From positions 147,113 through 211,112 of the forward strand of contig BDDD01002860.1 in the NCBI GenBank assembly GCA_001972305.1: a DNA stretch of 64,000 nucleotides, read 5' to 3'. Shown here piece after piece: positions 1 to 10,173 of the stretch (its first letter is position 1; each line of letters begins with the position of its first letter). The stretch is from Cephalotus follicularis. Taxonomy: Eukaryota > Streptophyta > Magnoliopsida > Oxalidales > Cephalotaceae. A model generated the notes under the pieces. That model saw nothing but the letters and a program-made list of their open reading frames with translations. It made no database searches and was not told where the DNA came from. A program made the position numbers and the translations under genes.

Positions 1-1640
1 AAGTTTCTGAAAGAGCTTTACCAGTTAAAGGGTACGTTGTAGAAGGGGCAGTTGCTAAAGAAGCACAGTTAGACAGTCTTGTGACTAGATTAGAGTCGTT
101 GCTTAGGGGTTCCACACAAGTCAATCAAATCAATCATAGTACCCCTATGTGTTCTTGGTGTCAGTCCCCATACCATGTTTTCGAAGAATGCCATAAATAT
201 ATTGACAGTCAATATACTCATGAGAATGTGTCCGCAATGAACCAATACAACCCGTATAGTAACACTTACAATCCGGGTTGGCGAAATCATCCAAACTTCT
301 CATGGAGTCAAGGGCAAAACATGCGAGGACAGTCTAGCTTTTCGGGGCAGCCTTCTAGCGTTGGTGCCCCACCTTCACACTTTTTGGGACAACCTTGAGC
401 TTTTCTAGCCAGTTTGCACCACAGCAAACATTTCAAAGGTTCCCGCAAAACAATGTCCAACCATCCTTCCCACAAAATCAATTCCAAAATCAACAATCAC
501 CTGGATTGTTGAACCAAAGGGAAGATAAATCTAGGATTTCATCGTTAGAAAAGAATATTGAGCTTCTCATGAGCACTATGATGACTAGTCAGCACAACCT
601 AGAAAAACAAATCTCTCAGCTAGCATCTGCGGTGCATACAAGAGAAAAGGGGAAGATGCCTTCCCAACCCGAACCGAATCCTAGAACAAATATGATTCAA
701 CCTGATCGTATCCAACCGCGATCTAATCTGCAATGCTCATCTTCTTCCAGCCCATCTGACCAAGCATTTGCCTTGCGAAGTGGAAGTGAGTACCAACCAG
801 CAGATAAAACTGAAAATTCGAGCAAGGAGTTGGTTGAGACATTTGCGCATGAAGAATCAAACGAACAGTTGGTTGACTCCTTTGTGCAACCAACAAATTT
901 AGATGTGCAAGAAGAAGTTAAGGAAGAGAAAGAAGAAGAGGAAAAGGAAAAGGAACAATTAATGGAAATACAAAAGCATTCATTTGATCCCACAGTTCCT
1001 TTTCCAAAGAGATTAGAGAAAAATAAGAAAGCCCCAGCAATGGAAAAGATCATCAATACATTTAAGCAAGTCCAAATCAATATCCCATTGCTTGAAGCCA
1101 TTGAACAGGTGCCCTCTTACGCAACAGTCCTTAAAGACTTATGCACGAAAAAGAGGATCCTTTAGACGTCAAAAAAGGCTTTCTTGGCAGCCAACATTAG
1201 TGCAATGTTTTCGCAACCCACGATGCGAAAGTATAAAGATCCTGGCTGCCCGACAATCTCTTGTGTGATAGGCAACACCAAAATCGATCATGCCTTGCTC
1301 GATTTAGGAGCAAGTGTGAATTTGTTACCTTCGGAAGTTTTTCAGCAACTAGGTTTAGGAGAGTTGCTCCCGACCACCACGACATTGCAATTAGCTGATA
1401 GGTCGGTAAAGGTACCAAGAGGGAAAATTGAGGATGTTTTGATAAAGGTTGGTGAGTTTTTCTTTCCTGTCGACTTTGTCGTATTAGATACCCAACCTAT
1501 TATGAACATAAAAGACCAAATCCCAGTTATCCTTGGTAGACCATTCTTGGCCACAACTAATGCATTGATTAATTGCTGAAATGGTCTCATGAAGTTGAGT
1601 TTTCGAAAGTCGTCGATGGACTTTAACATTTTTCGTTTGG
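1..1640 (+). pseudogene. Athila-like Ty3/gypsy gag-protease remains
   Basis: Remains of an LTR retroelement that begins before the window. The gag part holds a CCHC knuckle near 144-185 (C-x2-C-x4-H-x4-C), followed by the tract NPYSNTYNPGWRNHPNFSW, which is typical of gag in plant Athila-type elements. A Q/N-rich and then E/K-rich gag tail runs to about 1165. A retropepsin-like domain follows at about 1184-1630, with the DLGAS active-site motif and the later ILGRPFLATTNA block, again in Athila style. Reverse transcriptase, RNase H and integrase are not present downstream. The element is clearly broken, with a few breaks in the visible part. The Ty3/gypsy assignment is firm; the Athila lineage is from recall of family motifs. 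Confidence 0.8.
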
Positions 1641-1659
1641 GAAAGCATCAATCTGACTT

Positions 1660-1965
1660 TGATGATGTCTATGTGATCCGCTCGATTCCTGATACCATTG
1701 ATTCGTATTTTATTGCACGTGTTCTTTTCTATTATTTTATTTTAGTCCGTTATTTTATTTTATTTCTTTCTTTCCTGTTTTCAATTATTTTATTATTTTT
1801 GCATAATTAGGAGTAGTTTTTGATAGTTTATCTCAAATTTGGTATACTTCGCCTAGGTTGGATAAATTATAACTAGTTTACATTTCCCTGCGTTCGACCC
1901 GTTACTGCATGATCCGTGCACTTGCGGCTATAAATATTAAAACATTCTTTTTACGTGAACACAAA
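1660..1965 (+). repeat. Probable LTR end of the Athila-like element
   Basis: After the protease the sequence becomes TTTTA-rich (about 1705-1800) and then contains the phrases CCCTGCGTTCGACCC and GTGCACTTGCGGCTATAAAT. Very similar phrases lie near the 3' end of LTRs of plant Athila/Tat elements, just before the primer-binding site. I infer a decayed LTR end placed directly behind gag-protease, so the fossil has lost most of its pol region. Exact ends are not visible. Confidence 0.4.
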
Positions 1966-1975
1966 TACATCAGCA

Positions 1976-2790
1976 AGGTGCTGAAAAGGTTTAGCATGGA
2001 GAATTCCAAAAGAGGCCTATTGCCAATAGGTGAAGGAATTATACTTTCTCGAAAGATATCTCCACATACACCTGAAGAGAGAGCATGAATGAGTCTGATG
2101 CCTTATGCTTCGGTAGTAGGGTCAATCATGTATGCCATGTTATGTATTAGGCCTTATGTCACTCATGCCCTGGGAATGGAAAGCTGATTTCAGTCTGATC
2201 CCAGTGAGAAGTATTGGAAAGTGGTCAAGGGGATTTTGAAGTACCTTAGAAGGACTCAGGACATTTTCTTGATATATGGAAAAGATAGTGAGTTGAAATT
2301 GGAGGGCTATACAGACTCTAGTTTTGATAGTGATCCTGATGATCACAAATAAGTCTCTGGGTATGTCTTTGTACTGAATGGAGGAGTTGTGAGATGGCGC
2401 AGTTCCAAACAAGAAATAGTAGCGGATTCCACAAAAAAAGCCGAGTACATAGTAGCCTCAGATGCCCCCAAGGAGGGTGTATGGATGCATAAGTTCATCA
2501 ATAAACTCAGAGTTGTTTCTACCATTAGCAGTCCAGTTGTAATACACTGTGACAATAATAGGTCGTAGCACAAGCCAAGGAACCACGGTCTCATCAGCAA
2601 TCCAAACACATCGAGCGGCGCTATCATTTGATTCGAGAGATCATTGGTAGGGGAGATATTCAGCTTGAGAGAGTCTCCTCAGAGAAGAACACGGCAGATC
2701 CACTAACAAAGGTAATGGACACAAAGGCTTTGGAGCGTCATCGTGGGATGATGGGCTTATGCTATAGAAGTGAATGGCTTGAGGGTCAAG
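1976..2790 (+). pseudogene. Ty1/copia RT tail and RNase H remains
   Basis: Reading through the plus strand gives decayed but clear copia pol blocks in order: the end of reverse transcriptase (VLKRFSMENSKRG, then PYASVVGSIMYAML), the linker WKVVKGILKYLRRT, and RNase H (LEGYTDSSFDSD, SGYVFVLNGG, then a degraded KKAEYIVAS block). A purine-rich tract at about 2783-2797 comes immediately before the LTR start at 2799. This is therefore the 3' end of the element that owns the LTR at 2799. It is broken, with several breaks. Confidence 0.8.
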
Positions 2791-2798
2791 TGGGAGAT

Positions 2799-3465
2799 TG
2801 TTAGATAGGGTAACCGGACAAGCCATGGGATGGGCTTATGTATCATACCTATCTATGCATATAAACAGTCGTTTTCCATATATATGACATGTGCTAATTT
2901 TGTTTATATTAATTATGGAAATATCACTTCTACTTTATCACTTAATCGAAGTAGTCCAAATAATCCTACTTACACTTGTGATGCCCTGACATAAGGTTGG
3001 ATGTCAAGCATAGAGGCAGTGAGATTGGCTAACTTATTCCTTATGTCGAATTAGTTCCAAGTCATAGGTTCACTTTGTGGGCATTAGTAAACTGGATAGA
3101 CTTGCGCGTATGTTCCTGTTTTTGGGAATTGTTGTTAGATAGGGTGGCCCGACAAGCCATTGGATAGACTTATGTATCGGACCTATTTATGTATATAAAC
3201 AGTCTTTTTCCATATATGTGATATGTGCTAATTTGTTTATATTAATTATGGCAATATCTCTTGTGTTTTATCACTTAATCGAAGTAGTCTAAATAACCCT
3301 ACTTACACTTGTGATGTCCTGACATAAGGTTGGATGCCAAACATGGAGGTAGTGGGATTGGCTACCTTATTCCTTATATCGAATTAGTTCCAAGTCATAG
3401 GTTCACTTTGTAGGAATTAGTGAACCGGATAGACTTGAGCGTATGTTGCCTACTTTTGGGAATTG
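2799..3465 (+). repeat. 334-base tandem duplication inside the copia LTR
   Basis: The first ~334 bases of the LTR occur twice head to tail: 2799-3132 and 3133-about 3465. Both copies start TGTTAGATAGGGT, both contain TATAAACAGTC.TTTTCCATATAT, 'cacttaatcgaagtagtc' and 'ggttggatg', and both end in 'tttgggaatt'. The copies differ at roughly one base in ten by eye, so the duplication is not recent. Confidence 0.85.
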
Positions 3466-4711
3466 GATGATGGATTCTCTCAATACCATATGTGTTGAGA
3501 CACTAGGGAAAATACGGGGTGCGCGCTGAGAGCGTGTACACTGAACAGGACCCGTGTATAAGACACTATTTGGATAGTTGCTATTCTTGTGTCAGTGGTG
3601 ACTCCTACTTGTTGCGGTTGTGTATAAGTGCTAGTCACTTAGCGAGTTCTTGAACTTGTCTGATCCTTAGACCTGAGCTACTGCTCTATATTGTATGGAG
3701 ACGGTTATACTTTGATCTCCACCTTACCCAGTTCTTGCACAGGGCTAGCAATTGGGTGGTCTTTGGGTATGATAAAATCTATACGAATATAAGCAAGTGC
3801 GCAATATGGGATTGTCACACCTGAGCCAAAGCGACCGGCCTTATTACGATTTGATTGTGCTTTGGACTTATGAAATCCTTGGCCAAGGTTGAGGTGGACT
3901 GGAAATTAGATTTCTGGAGAGTCTACCAAAGGTCCTAGTAATTAATCATATATTTTAGCCACTGAGGTAAAATTAGGCTTGACACGTATCCTTACTCTAT
4001 ACCTCAGCGAGGCCAAGTATGACAAGGTATTATAGTACACGCGAACCGACGACTTAAAAAGTCTCGTGTTACGACGGTGTGTAATAAATTATGAGAAAAT
4101 TAATTAGATTAATTTTTTCATCTGGATAATATTTTATATTAATCCGGAAGCATTTAAATAGGTCTGGGACTATTTAGAATGGCTTAACCAAACCCTAGGG
4201 TTATTTCGGTAATTTATGAACGCCACTGATTACAACCGAGACTTTAAAGGGTCCCTACCCAATAATGATTTCTTCATAAATATGTTGGACATATTTAGTA
4301 TTGGTGAAAATTATAAAATCAAATATTGGTTAGGTGGATTTTTTGAATTGTGTCATCATTAAATGGTGATACCTTTGCTTAATCTTATTTAATTAATATT
4401 TGAAGGGATATGTGGCATCACTTAATAAGGTAGGACTTATTTATATGATGTAGTGGAAGTTCTCTTGGAGACAATGACATGTGGCGTAGGAAAGAAATGA
4501 GTTATACTCATATTCCTATGAAATGCATACTATAACACTAGAATTATTAAGACACACGTACGAACGTTTGTTTCTTGTCAAAGCGTCGACGCCTTTGGCG
4601 AAAGTGTCGACGCTTAGTGCCACAATGCCACGAAAGCGGGAGCACATTTCTCCCACTCCCAGCCAGTTTCTCCTTTATAGAGAAATTAGGGGAGCACATC
4701 AACATGATGCT

Positions 4712-4714
4712 AGT
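4712..4714. repeat. CACTA target-site duplication, left (AGT)
   Basis: The three bases AGT immediately left of CACTACTAG are repeated immediately right of the element at 14852-14854. The uninterrupted homologous LTR at about 16684-16710 reads gatgctAGTgggttttcttagag, which shows the empty site with a single AGT. Confidence 0.9.
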
Positions 4715-4746
4715 CACTACTAGAAACAGGGGTTTTAGCGACCGCC
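4715..4746 (+). repeat. CACTA left terminal inverted repeat
   Basis: The sequence starts CACTACTAGAAACAGGGG and runs into TTTTAGCGACCGCC. The reverse complement of the right end starts CACTACTAAAAAAAGGGC and runs into ATTTGCCGACCGCC. About 25 of 32 bases match. The CACTA start and 3-base duplication are diagnostic of the superfamily. Confidence 0.92.
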
Positions 4747-5016
4747 TTTTTCGGCGACCACTTTACCGACCGCTCTAGCGGTCGGTAAAAGGCCGACAAA
4801 AAAAAAATTGACTTCTTACCCATCGCCGACCGCTAGACCTTCATGTCGACCGTCTGTGCGGTCGGTAATTAAATAAGCACAAACATTCCCGACCGCAATA
4901 CATGCGTGCCGACCGTCAAAAGCGGTCGGCAATTAGGTTATTACGAATCTTATTATTGATATCATTTAGGCACCGTTTTTTTTTAATTACCGACCGCAAT
5001 AGCGGTCGGTAATTCG
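4737..5016. repeat. Left subterminal GCGGTCGG / CCGACCGC repeats
   Basis: At least eight copies of the 8-base core CCGACCGC or its complement GCGGTCGG occur in both orientations, often as facing pairs (CCGACCGCT..AGCGGTCGG) able to form short hairpins. In En/Spm elements, short repeats of this kind near the ends bind the TnpA-type protein; that role is inferred here from the family. Confidence 0.88.
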
Positions 5017-5987
5017 TATTACTTTGAAATTTTTTCCTTATCTCCACAGACTATTTTCCTTATCTCCACTCTTCACCGTTTATCTCCTATCGAAGACTAT
5101 TTTCCTTATCTCCACTCTTCACCGTTTATCTCCTATCGAAGACTATTGTTCTCTCTGTCCCATTCCTCTTTCACAACAGTTCTTCCAAACGGACGCAGCA
5201 CTCATCGTTCCTCTTGCTCGATCTCTACCTTGTCTGCTTCTCTTCTTCTTTGTCATCACCAGCATCGGCGACGCCAACATCCCACCTGCTAGCTCAACAT
5301 CTACCAGTGCGTCTCTCTCCCTCGCAGCAACCAACCACCAACAACCGGCGTCGGTGGCAGCGGCAGCAGGTAATTTTTTTTAGTTCAATATGAACAACAG
5401 TTCAACATATTGTAATTTTCGGTTTTTTTTTATAGATTTGTTAGGGTTTTTTGTTGGGTTTATTTGGGGGTTAGAGTGTTATGAGAGATTTTTATATGGG
5501 TTTGTGTATAGCAGTTGTTGAGATTTTTATATGATTTTGAGGCTTATTCTGGCACTATCATAACTAGACTTTTAAGATCAGATCAATAAATTTATATTTT
5601 GATAACAATAACAAAACCATATTGATGAGGCTATAATACTTATTGGCATGTAAAACAGATTTCTTGTAAATTTTAATATTCTACCAGTATAATTTCCCCG
5701 CTACTTGTAGAACACATGATCCTCTCCGTGTTGATCTTAAAATTCCACTGTAAGATTGACATTAGGGACCATTCTCCCACCACTTCAAGATTTGGTAGAG
5801 ACCTGTCAAAAGGCAGAGTCAAATTCCAACTGAAGAATCATTACTATGGCTGCATGTACAAATATCAATCATTACAGGAAAGAATAAAGATAACAGAAGA
5901 ACTCTATTAAATAAATCCAAGATAAACTTCAGATTTAAATCATTAAAGTAGCAAGAGAAGATTATAATTAATATTTTACAGTTTCAC
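5017..5987. other. CACTA leader, no gene recognised
   Basis: The stretch is pyrimidine-rich at first, with an approximately 50-base direct repeat built on TTTTCCTTATCTCCACTC...ATCGAAGACTATT (about 5048-5147). A short open frame at 5024-5383 is Ser/Ala/Pro-rich at its end and stops at a GTAATTTT that could be a splice donor; it may be a leader exon but matches nothing I know. 5400-5990 is AT-rich and is probably the downstream flank of the captured minus-strand gene. Confidence 0.5.
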
Positions 5988-6775
5988 CTTATCTCAAGAA
6001 CTCCAGTCTGATATAGTACAACCAGCCCAAACACATTCTCATCTTTCCTAAAGGTTGTAGTCCAGCAACATTGTTTTAATAGATTCACCTTCCGAAGAGA
6101 GACTCTATCTCCCTGGAATCAGACATTCACTTATTGGCAAATGAGGTACACAAACAACAAAAATATACCGGGCAAGACGACACACCTGAATCAGGGACTT
6201 CAAAGAATATAAGCTAAACACATCCTCACAACACAGTAAAACACAGAAATTTATTAATCTGGAGGCCTCTGGTAGGACTCCAAGTTTATTACATCCGTGG
6301 TTAGCATCAGTTTGGGCAGTTTCATTTATATCTTTACTGTTTTGAGAAGAGTTCAATATGAGTTTTTCAACAGACACTTCAGATATCAAATTGCCACCCT
6401 CTGCACATAGACAATTCTCAGAAAGCTACAACCCAATAACACCACCAAATGTCTATCCTATTTCATCTGACGATACTTGCCTATAATGTACAAAGCAATT
6501 GCAGCTGAGTCCTTTTTTGGGTTCAATGATTGAGAGCTGACAATGTTGCCTGTGGTGCTATCTACAATAACTATATGTGCATCCTTGGTCATAACAAACA
6601 CTACTGACTGCTCTTTATTTTCTGAACTTCTGGATTCTGAGTCATTCAGAATTCTCAAAAAGCTATCACTATCAGGAATTATTTTCATAGCCAAACTATT
6701 CACAGGAGAACTTGAATCTGACATACTGTCCGTAAGATATTGAATTGGCAATGCAGTAATATCTAGCATTGCGAC
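5988..6775 (-). pseudogene. Captured tomosyn/SRO77-like (Lgl family WD) gene fragment, three exons
   Basis: On the minus strand three exons with proper borders read in one frame. Exon A is 6775-6481 (acceptor TTTCAG; donor GC-type, G|GCAAGT). Exon B is 6400-6186 (acceptor TGCAG, donor CAG|GTGTG). Exon C is 6112-5988 (acceptor CCAG, donor AAG|GTGA). They join without stops for about 211 codons. Recognisable blocks are VVFVMTKDAHIVIVDSTTG, LLCCEDVFSLYSLKSLIQ and KVNLLKQCCWTTTFRKD, ending VLYQTGVLEIR. These match my memory of the C-terminal half of plant tomosyn-like/Lgl-family WD40 proteins, which act in SNARE-dependent exocytosis. The rest of the gene is absent, so this is a transduplicated fragment inside the CACTA element, antisense to the transposase. 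Retained introns mean that genomic DNA, not an mRNA copy, was captured. The family call is from recall; the exon structure is seen directly. Confidence 0.75.
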
Positions 6776-7130
6776 CTGAAATAGCAAATTCAATAAAATC
6801 TTATTTAGTCACTGATGACATACTGTCCTTTTTTTTTTTTTGGCAGCTAAAACTGCCAACCCACATCTCAGTTTTTCCATTTTCATCATGAGACCTTATG
6901 CATGTCCACTATTAATTTAAGGCAATCCAGATTTTAAACAAATATGCATATAAGGCTTTGGGGGGGCAGAGGTTACCCATCTCAATGGTCTTATGTATAG
7001 ATTTGCATATGGTAGTGAATAAGAACAATAGTAAAGCAAAACAAGCATTGACATGTACTCTTACTCTGCTAGATTAGTAGTGACTGAGCATGTATACTTG
7101 ATTGCTTTCTCTTCCTTAATATACGATCTA
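6776..7130. other. Spacer between captured fragments
   Basis: Contains the tail of the upstream intron of the tomosyn-like fragment (acceptor at 6776-6778 on the minus strand), a T run at 6828-6841 and a G run at 6960-6966. No gene is seen. Confidence 0.5.
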
Positions 7131-7500
7131 CTAGGATAGGAAACCTCCAATTACTGCAGAAATTATAATTGTAGGGTCTCCTAGGATTGCAAAGACAATA
7201 AGACGAGCTGCACCACCGGCTATTTGACTCACCTTTCCTCCCCTTGCGTGTTGGTTCTTTGATGTCCCTTTTAAGCCGGGGATCCTTGTTTGCATTCCCC
7301 TAACCTTGTTCCTGTCCACTTTGAGATGCATGGCTTTCCAGTTCTCCACTCGCAACTCTTTAGCACACAATACGTGAAGATTAATGGTCTTGCATTGAGA
7401 CCTGTAAGACCAACCAGGTCCTTTTCCTCCACAATGATGGCATGAGCTCGATAGTGGGTTATCAATATGCTCAATATAGAACTCCACCTTTGTTTTAAAA
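7131..7500 (-). pseudogene. Captured C-terminal part of a DC1-domain (C1-like zinc finger) gene
   Basis: Minus-strand open frame of about 118 codons ending in a natural stop. It starts inside a DC1-type zinc finger: SCHHCGGKGPGWSYRSQC followed by NLHVLCAKE, i.e. Cys-x2-Cys, the W-x-Y core and the His-x2-Cys end. After it comes a tail of about 80 residues (KVDRNKVRGMQTRIPGL, then a hydrophobic end ARLIVFAILGDPTIIISAVIGG) as in a group of plant DC1 proteins I recall. The N-terminal part of any parent gene is absent. It has the same orientation as the tomosyn-like fragment and is antisense to the transposase. One expected finger cysteine seems replaced or shifted (SYRSQC), so zinc binding is doubtful. 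Family is moderately sure; parent gene is unknown. Confidence 0.6.
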
Positions 7501-7740
7501 ACTGAACATAACTCATTCTTTGTTTGAAAAGGTACCTAGGGTTCTTATATTGCTAATGACATTTGAAAAGAAAAAAAAAAAGAAAAGGAGACAGAAATCA
7601 AAAGGAAAACACAAATATTTATTGTCCATTTAGCATAATAGATGTAATAATATACAGAACATGTCATGGATGTAAGTTGCATACTTGTGTCTGAATCTAC
7701 TCTATTTTTTGTCACATGTCCAGTGACACGCATAGGGAAT

Positions 7741-9048
7741 ATGTCAGGCGATCGAAGTTGGATGCGGAGACGGGTTTTGAAGCACAGATTGAATCCTAAA
7801 TTTGTAGAAGGTGTGAACGAGTTTTTACAGTTTGCCTTTGCAAAAGAGCAGTTTGTTTACGAGGGAAAAATAAAATGCCGTTGCAACAGATGCAAGCTAT
7901 TGAGGTTTGGGACTAAGGACGAAGTTAAGTACCATCTGTTCAGTAAAGGGTTTACCCTTGAATATACAAGGTGGGACCAACATGGAGAAATGTCTCAGAA
8001 TCATGGAGTTAATAGAAACGTCATGTATGAAAGGGCTGGTCCGAGTAATCCTTGGAGGGATTTTGTTACCGATGCAGGAGGTTTTCAGTATGATCTTAAT
8101 CAAGAGGATACAAGCCCTGAATATCCTAATCCTGCTGCACAGAAATTTTATAGTCTTCTGCGGGAGGCAGAATACCCATTAGTTGGTGGTAGTGAAAAAA
8201 CGACTAAGTTGTGGTAGTGAAAAAACGACTAAGTTATCCACCATGATGCGAATACTGAATTTAAAGTCCAGATTTATGATTCCAGAGGCAGGAACAACAG
8301 AGATATTACGAATAGTGAATAGTGTCTTACCAGAGGGTATGGTGCTTCCAAAAAATTATTACCATTTGAAGCAACATATGAAGGCCTTGGGATTAGGTTA
8401 TGAAAAATTTGATGCATGTTTGAATGATTGTGTGCTATATTACGGGGAGCACAGGTCGTTGCATGAATGTCCGACATGTAATCATCCAAGGTATAAATCA
8501 TCACGTAAAAACCTTGTACCCTACAAGGTGTTGCGTTACTTTCCTCTTACACCGAGATTACAGTGACTGTTTTACTCAAACAAAACTGCTGAATATATGC
8601 GATGGCATGCAAGTAGAGTCCATAATGAGATGGAGGAGGAACCTGTGATGGTGCACCCTGCTGACGGTGTAGCTTGGAAGCACTTTGATCGTACCTTTCC
8701 AGAATTTGCTGCGGAAGTTGGGAATGTCAAACTGGGTTTGGCTACAAATGGGTTTATTCCATTTGGGGTTAGCAGTAAGACCTACTCTTGTTGGCCAGTC
8801 TTTGTTTTTCCGTACAATATCCCGCCTTGGATGTGTATGACGAAACCTTTCATGTTTTTGACATTGATCATAGAGGGCCCAAGAGGCCCTGGGAAGGATA
8901 TTGATGTGTATTTACGGCCACTCATTGACGAGTTACAGATGTTATGGGAAAATGGGGTTGAGACCTATGATGCATCACGTAAGCAAAACTTTAATATGAA
9001 GGCAGCATTACTGTGGACAATTAACGACTTCCAGAGAAAGACTTTGTA
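7741..9048 (+). pseudogene. CACTA Tnp2-type transposase, N-terminal half (degraded)
   Basis: The likely start is ATG 7741 (MSGDRSWMRRRVLKHR), because the transposase-associated domain begins here; an in-frame ATG at 7666 only adds unrelated residues. Residues 1 to about 80 form that domain, with a cysteine pair at KCRCNRC. From about 8243 the Transposase_21 (Tnp2) domain follows: GLGYEKFDACLNDCVLYY, HECPTCNHPRY, VPYKVLRYFPLTPRLQ, WKHFDRTFPEF, YSCWPVFVFPYNIPPWMC, RGPGKDIDVYLRPLIDEL and ETYDASRKQNFNM. A 25-base exact tandem duplication (8186-8210 and 8211-8235) shifts the frame, and there are further frame changes near 8560. Family members continue for several hundred residues after the NDF block (about 9025); here that middle part, including catalytic residues, is missing. 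The protein cannot be functional as it stands. Confidence 0.88.
8186..8235 (+). repeat. 25-base exact tandem duplication in the transposase
   Basis: The 25 bases beginning GTGGTAGTGAAAAAACGACT occur twice with no gap, at 8186-8210 and 8211-8235. Because 25 is not a multiple of three, it puts the two halves of the transposase out of frame. The perfect identity suggests a recent slippage event. Confidence 0.95.
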
Positions 9049-9189
9049 GGGTGGTTTCAATCACGAGTAAGTATCTAGCTAGCATTGAGTGAACGTTATT
9101 TTTGTGAACTGGAAATGTTTCAAGCATTTTGATCCTAATATAACCATAAATTCGCCTTTTTCCTAGGTTGGCGGTGATATGACTGTGGA

Positions 9190-9979
9190 TCGACGGTTAT
9201 GACAGCTAGCCTCGGGACCATATACATCAATTTGTAGTTGGTCTGGCTATGTGTGTAACGGATTCAAATTTCAGACTAGGTTTGCGTCTGCTCACCAAGT
9301 AACCCAAAATTGTGGGGTGATGATCAGGGGAAGCATATGGGATGAAAGTTGTACTAGTGACTACTACGGGTTTTTGGTTGATGTTATTCGACTCGAATTC
9401 CACGGTAACAATAATTGGCTTGTTTTATTTCGATGTGACTGGATTGACCCTACAAAAAGAGGTACATGGGTGGATGAGTTTGGTATTGTCCGTGTCAATC
9501 CCTCACGAAAGCTTAAGACATACGAGCCGTTTGTGTTGGCAAGTCAAGCTGTGCAGGTCTTCTATGTCCATAGCGTGACAAACAAAAAGAAATACAAGAA
9601 TTGGCTTACGGTGGTCACGACTAAGGCCAGGAGCATTTACAATGTTAAGGACTATGTTGCAGCAAATGACACCACCCCTGGACTAGACGAGGTGTTACAA
9701 GAAGATGATATCACGCATGCACGATTGCATGATATTGGTCCTGATGATGATGAAGGTTCTCTTTGCAGAGATGGGGTTGAGGAGATAGTTCCCCTACCTC
9801 CAACCAGTGCTTTCCAACTACATGATGTTGAGGCTATTGTAGAAGGAGATGCAGACGAAGATCTTCTTGATGACAATGACTCAGAGACCGAGGATGAGGA
9901 TGAGGATGAGGAGGGCATGGAATTTAATTCGTCTAATGGATCTGATGATGAGAGCATGAGTGATGATGATGATCTGTGA
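9190..9979 (+). pseudogene. CACTA transposase C-terminal part (DUF4216 domain, acidic tail)
   Basis: From about 9215 the frame reads the DUF4216-type domain found at the C-terminus of plant CACTA transposases: NGFKFQTRF, VTQNCGVMIRGS, YYGFLVDVIRLEF, LFRCDWIDPTKRGTWVDEFG, EPFVLASQAVQVFYV. It ends in a strongly acidic Asp/Glu tail (about residues 195-242 of the open frame) and stops at 9977-9979. Intron-like or deleted sequence at 9050-9190 separates it from the N-terminal half. The DUF4218-type block normally found between the halves is not seen, which points to an internal deletion. Confidence 0.85.
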
Positions 9980-10173
9980 TTTATTCTGTCATGTTAATTT
10001 ACCATTTTTGTTTTCATTATTATAATTGTGAATAATAAATATGTATTCGTTAGCCGTTAGCGAATGCGTTATTCTAAATTGGTAAATTACGTGATTCTAT
10101 TTTGTACATATTTGGTATGACGTTTCTATCACTTGTCATTTTATATTAACAATTACAGATATTTTACATAGAC
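9980..10173. other. Short intergenic gap between the two transposase genes
   Basis: AT-rich and non-coding; presumably the 3' end of the first gene and the promoter or leader of the second. No motif can be supported. Confidence 0.4.

Noticed and set aside
5024-5383. 119-codon frame near the CACTA left end
   Set aside because: Low-complexity pyrimidine repeats and a Ser/Ala tail; at best a leader exon. Not called as a gene.
7545-7733. 62-codon frame on the minus strand upstream of the transposase
   Set aside because: Begins in sequence antisense to the transposase leader and ends in a Phe/Ser run from an A-rich tract.
9652-9957. Ser-rich 101-codon frame on the minus strand
   Set aside because: Antisense shadow of the acidic Asp/Glu tail of the transposase.
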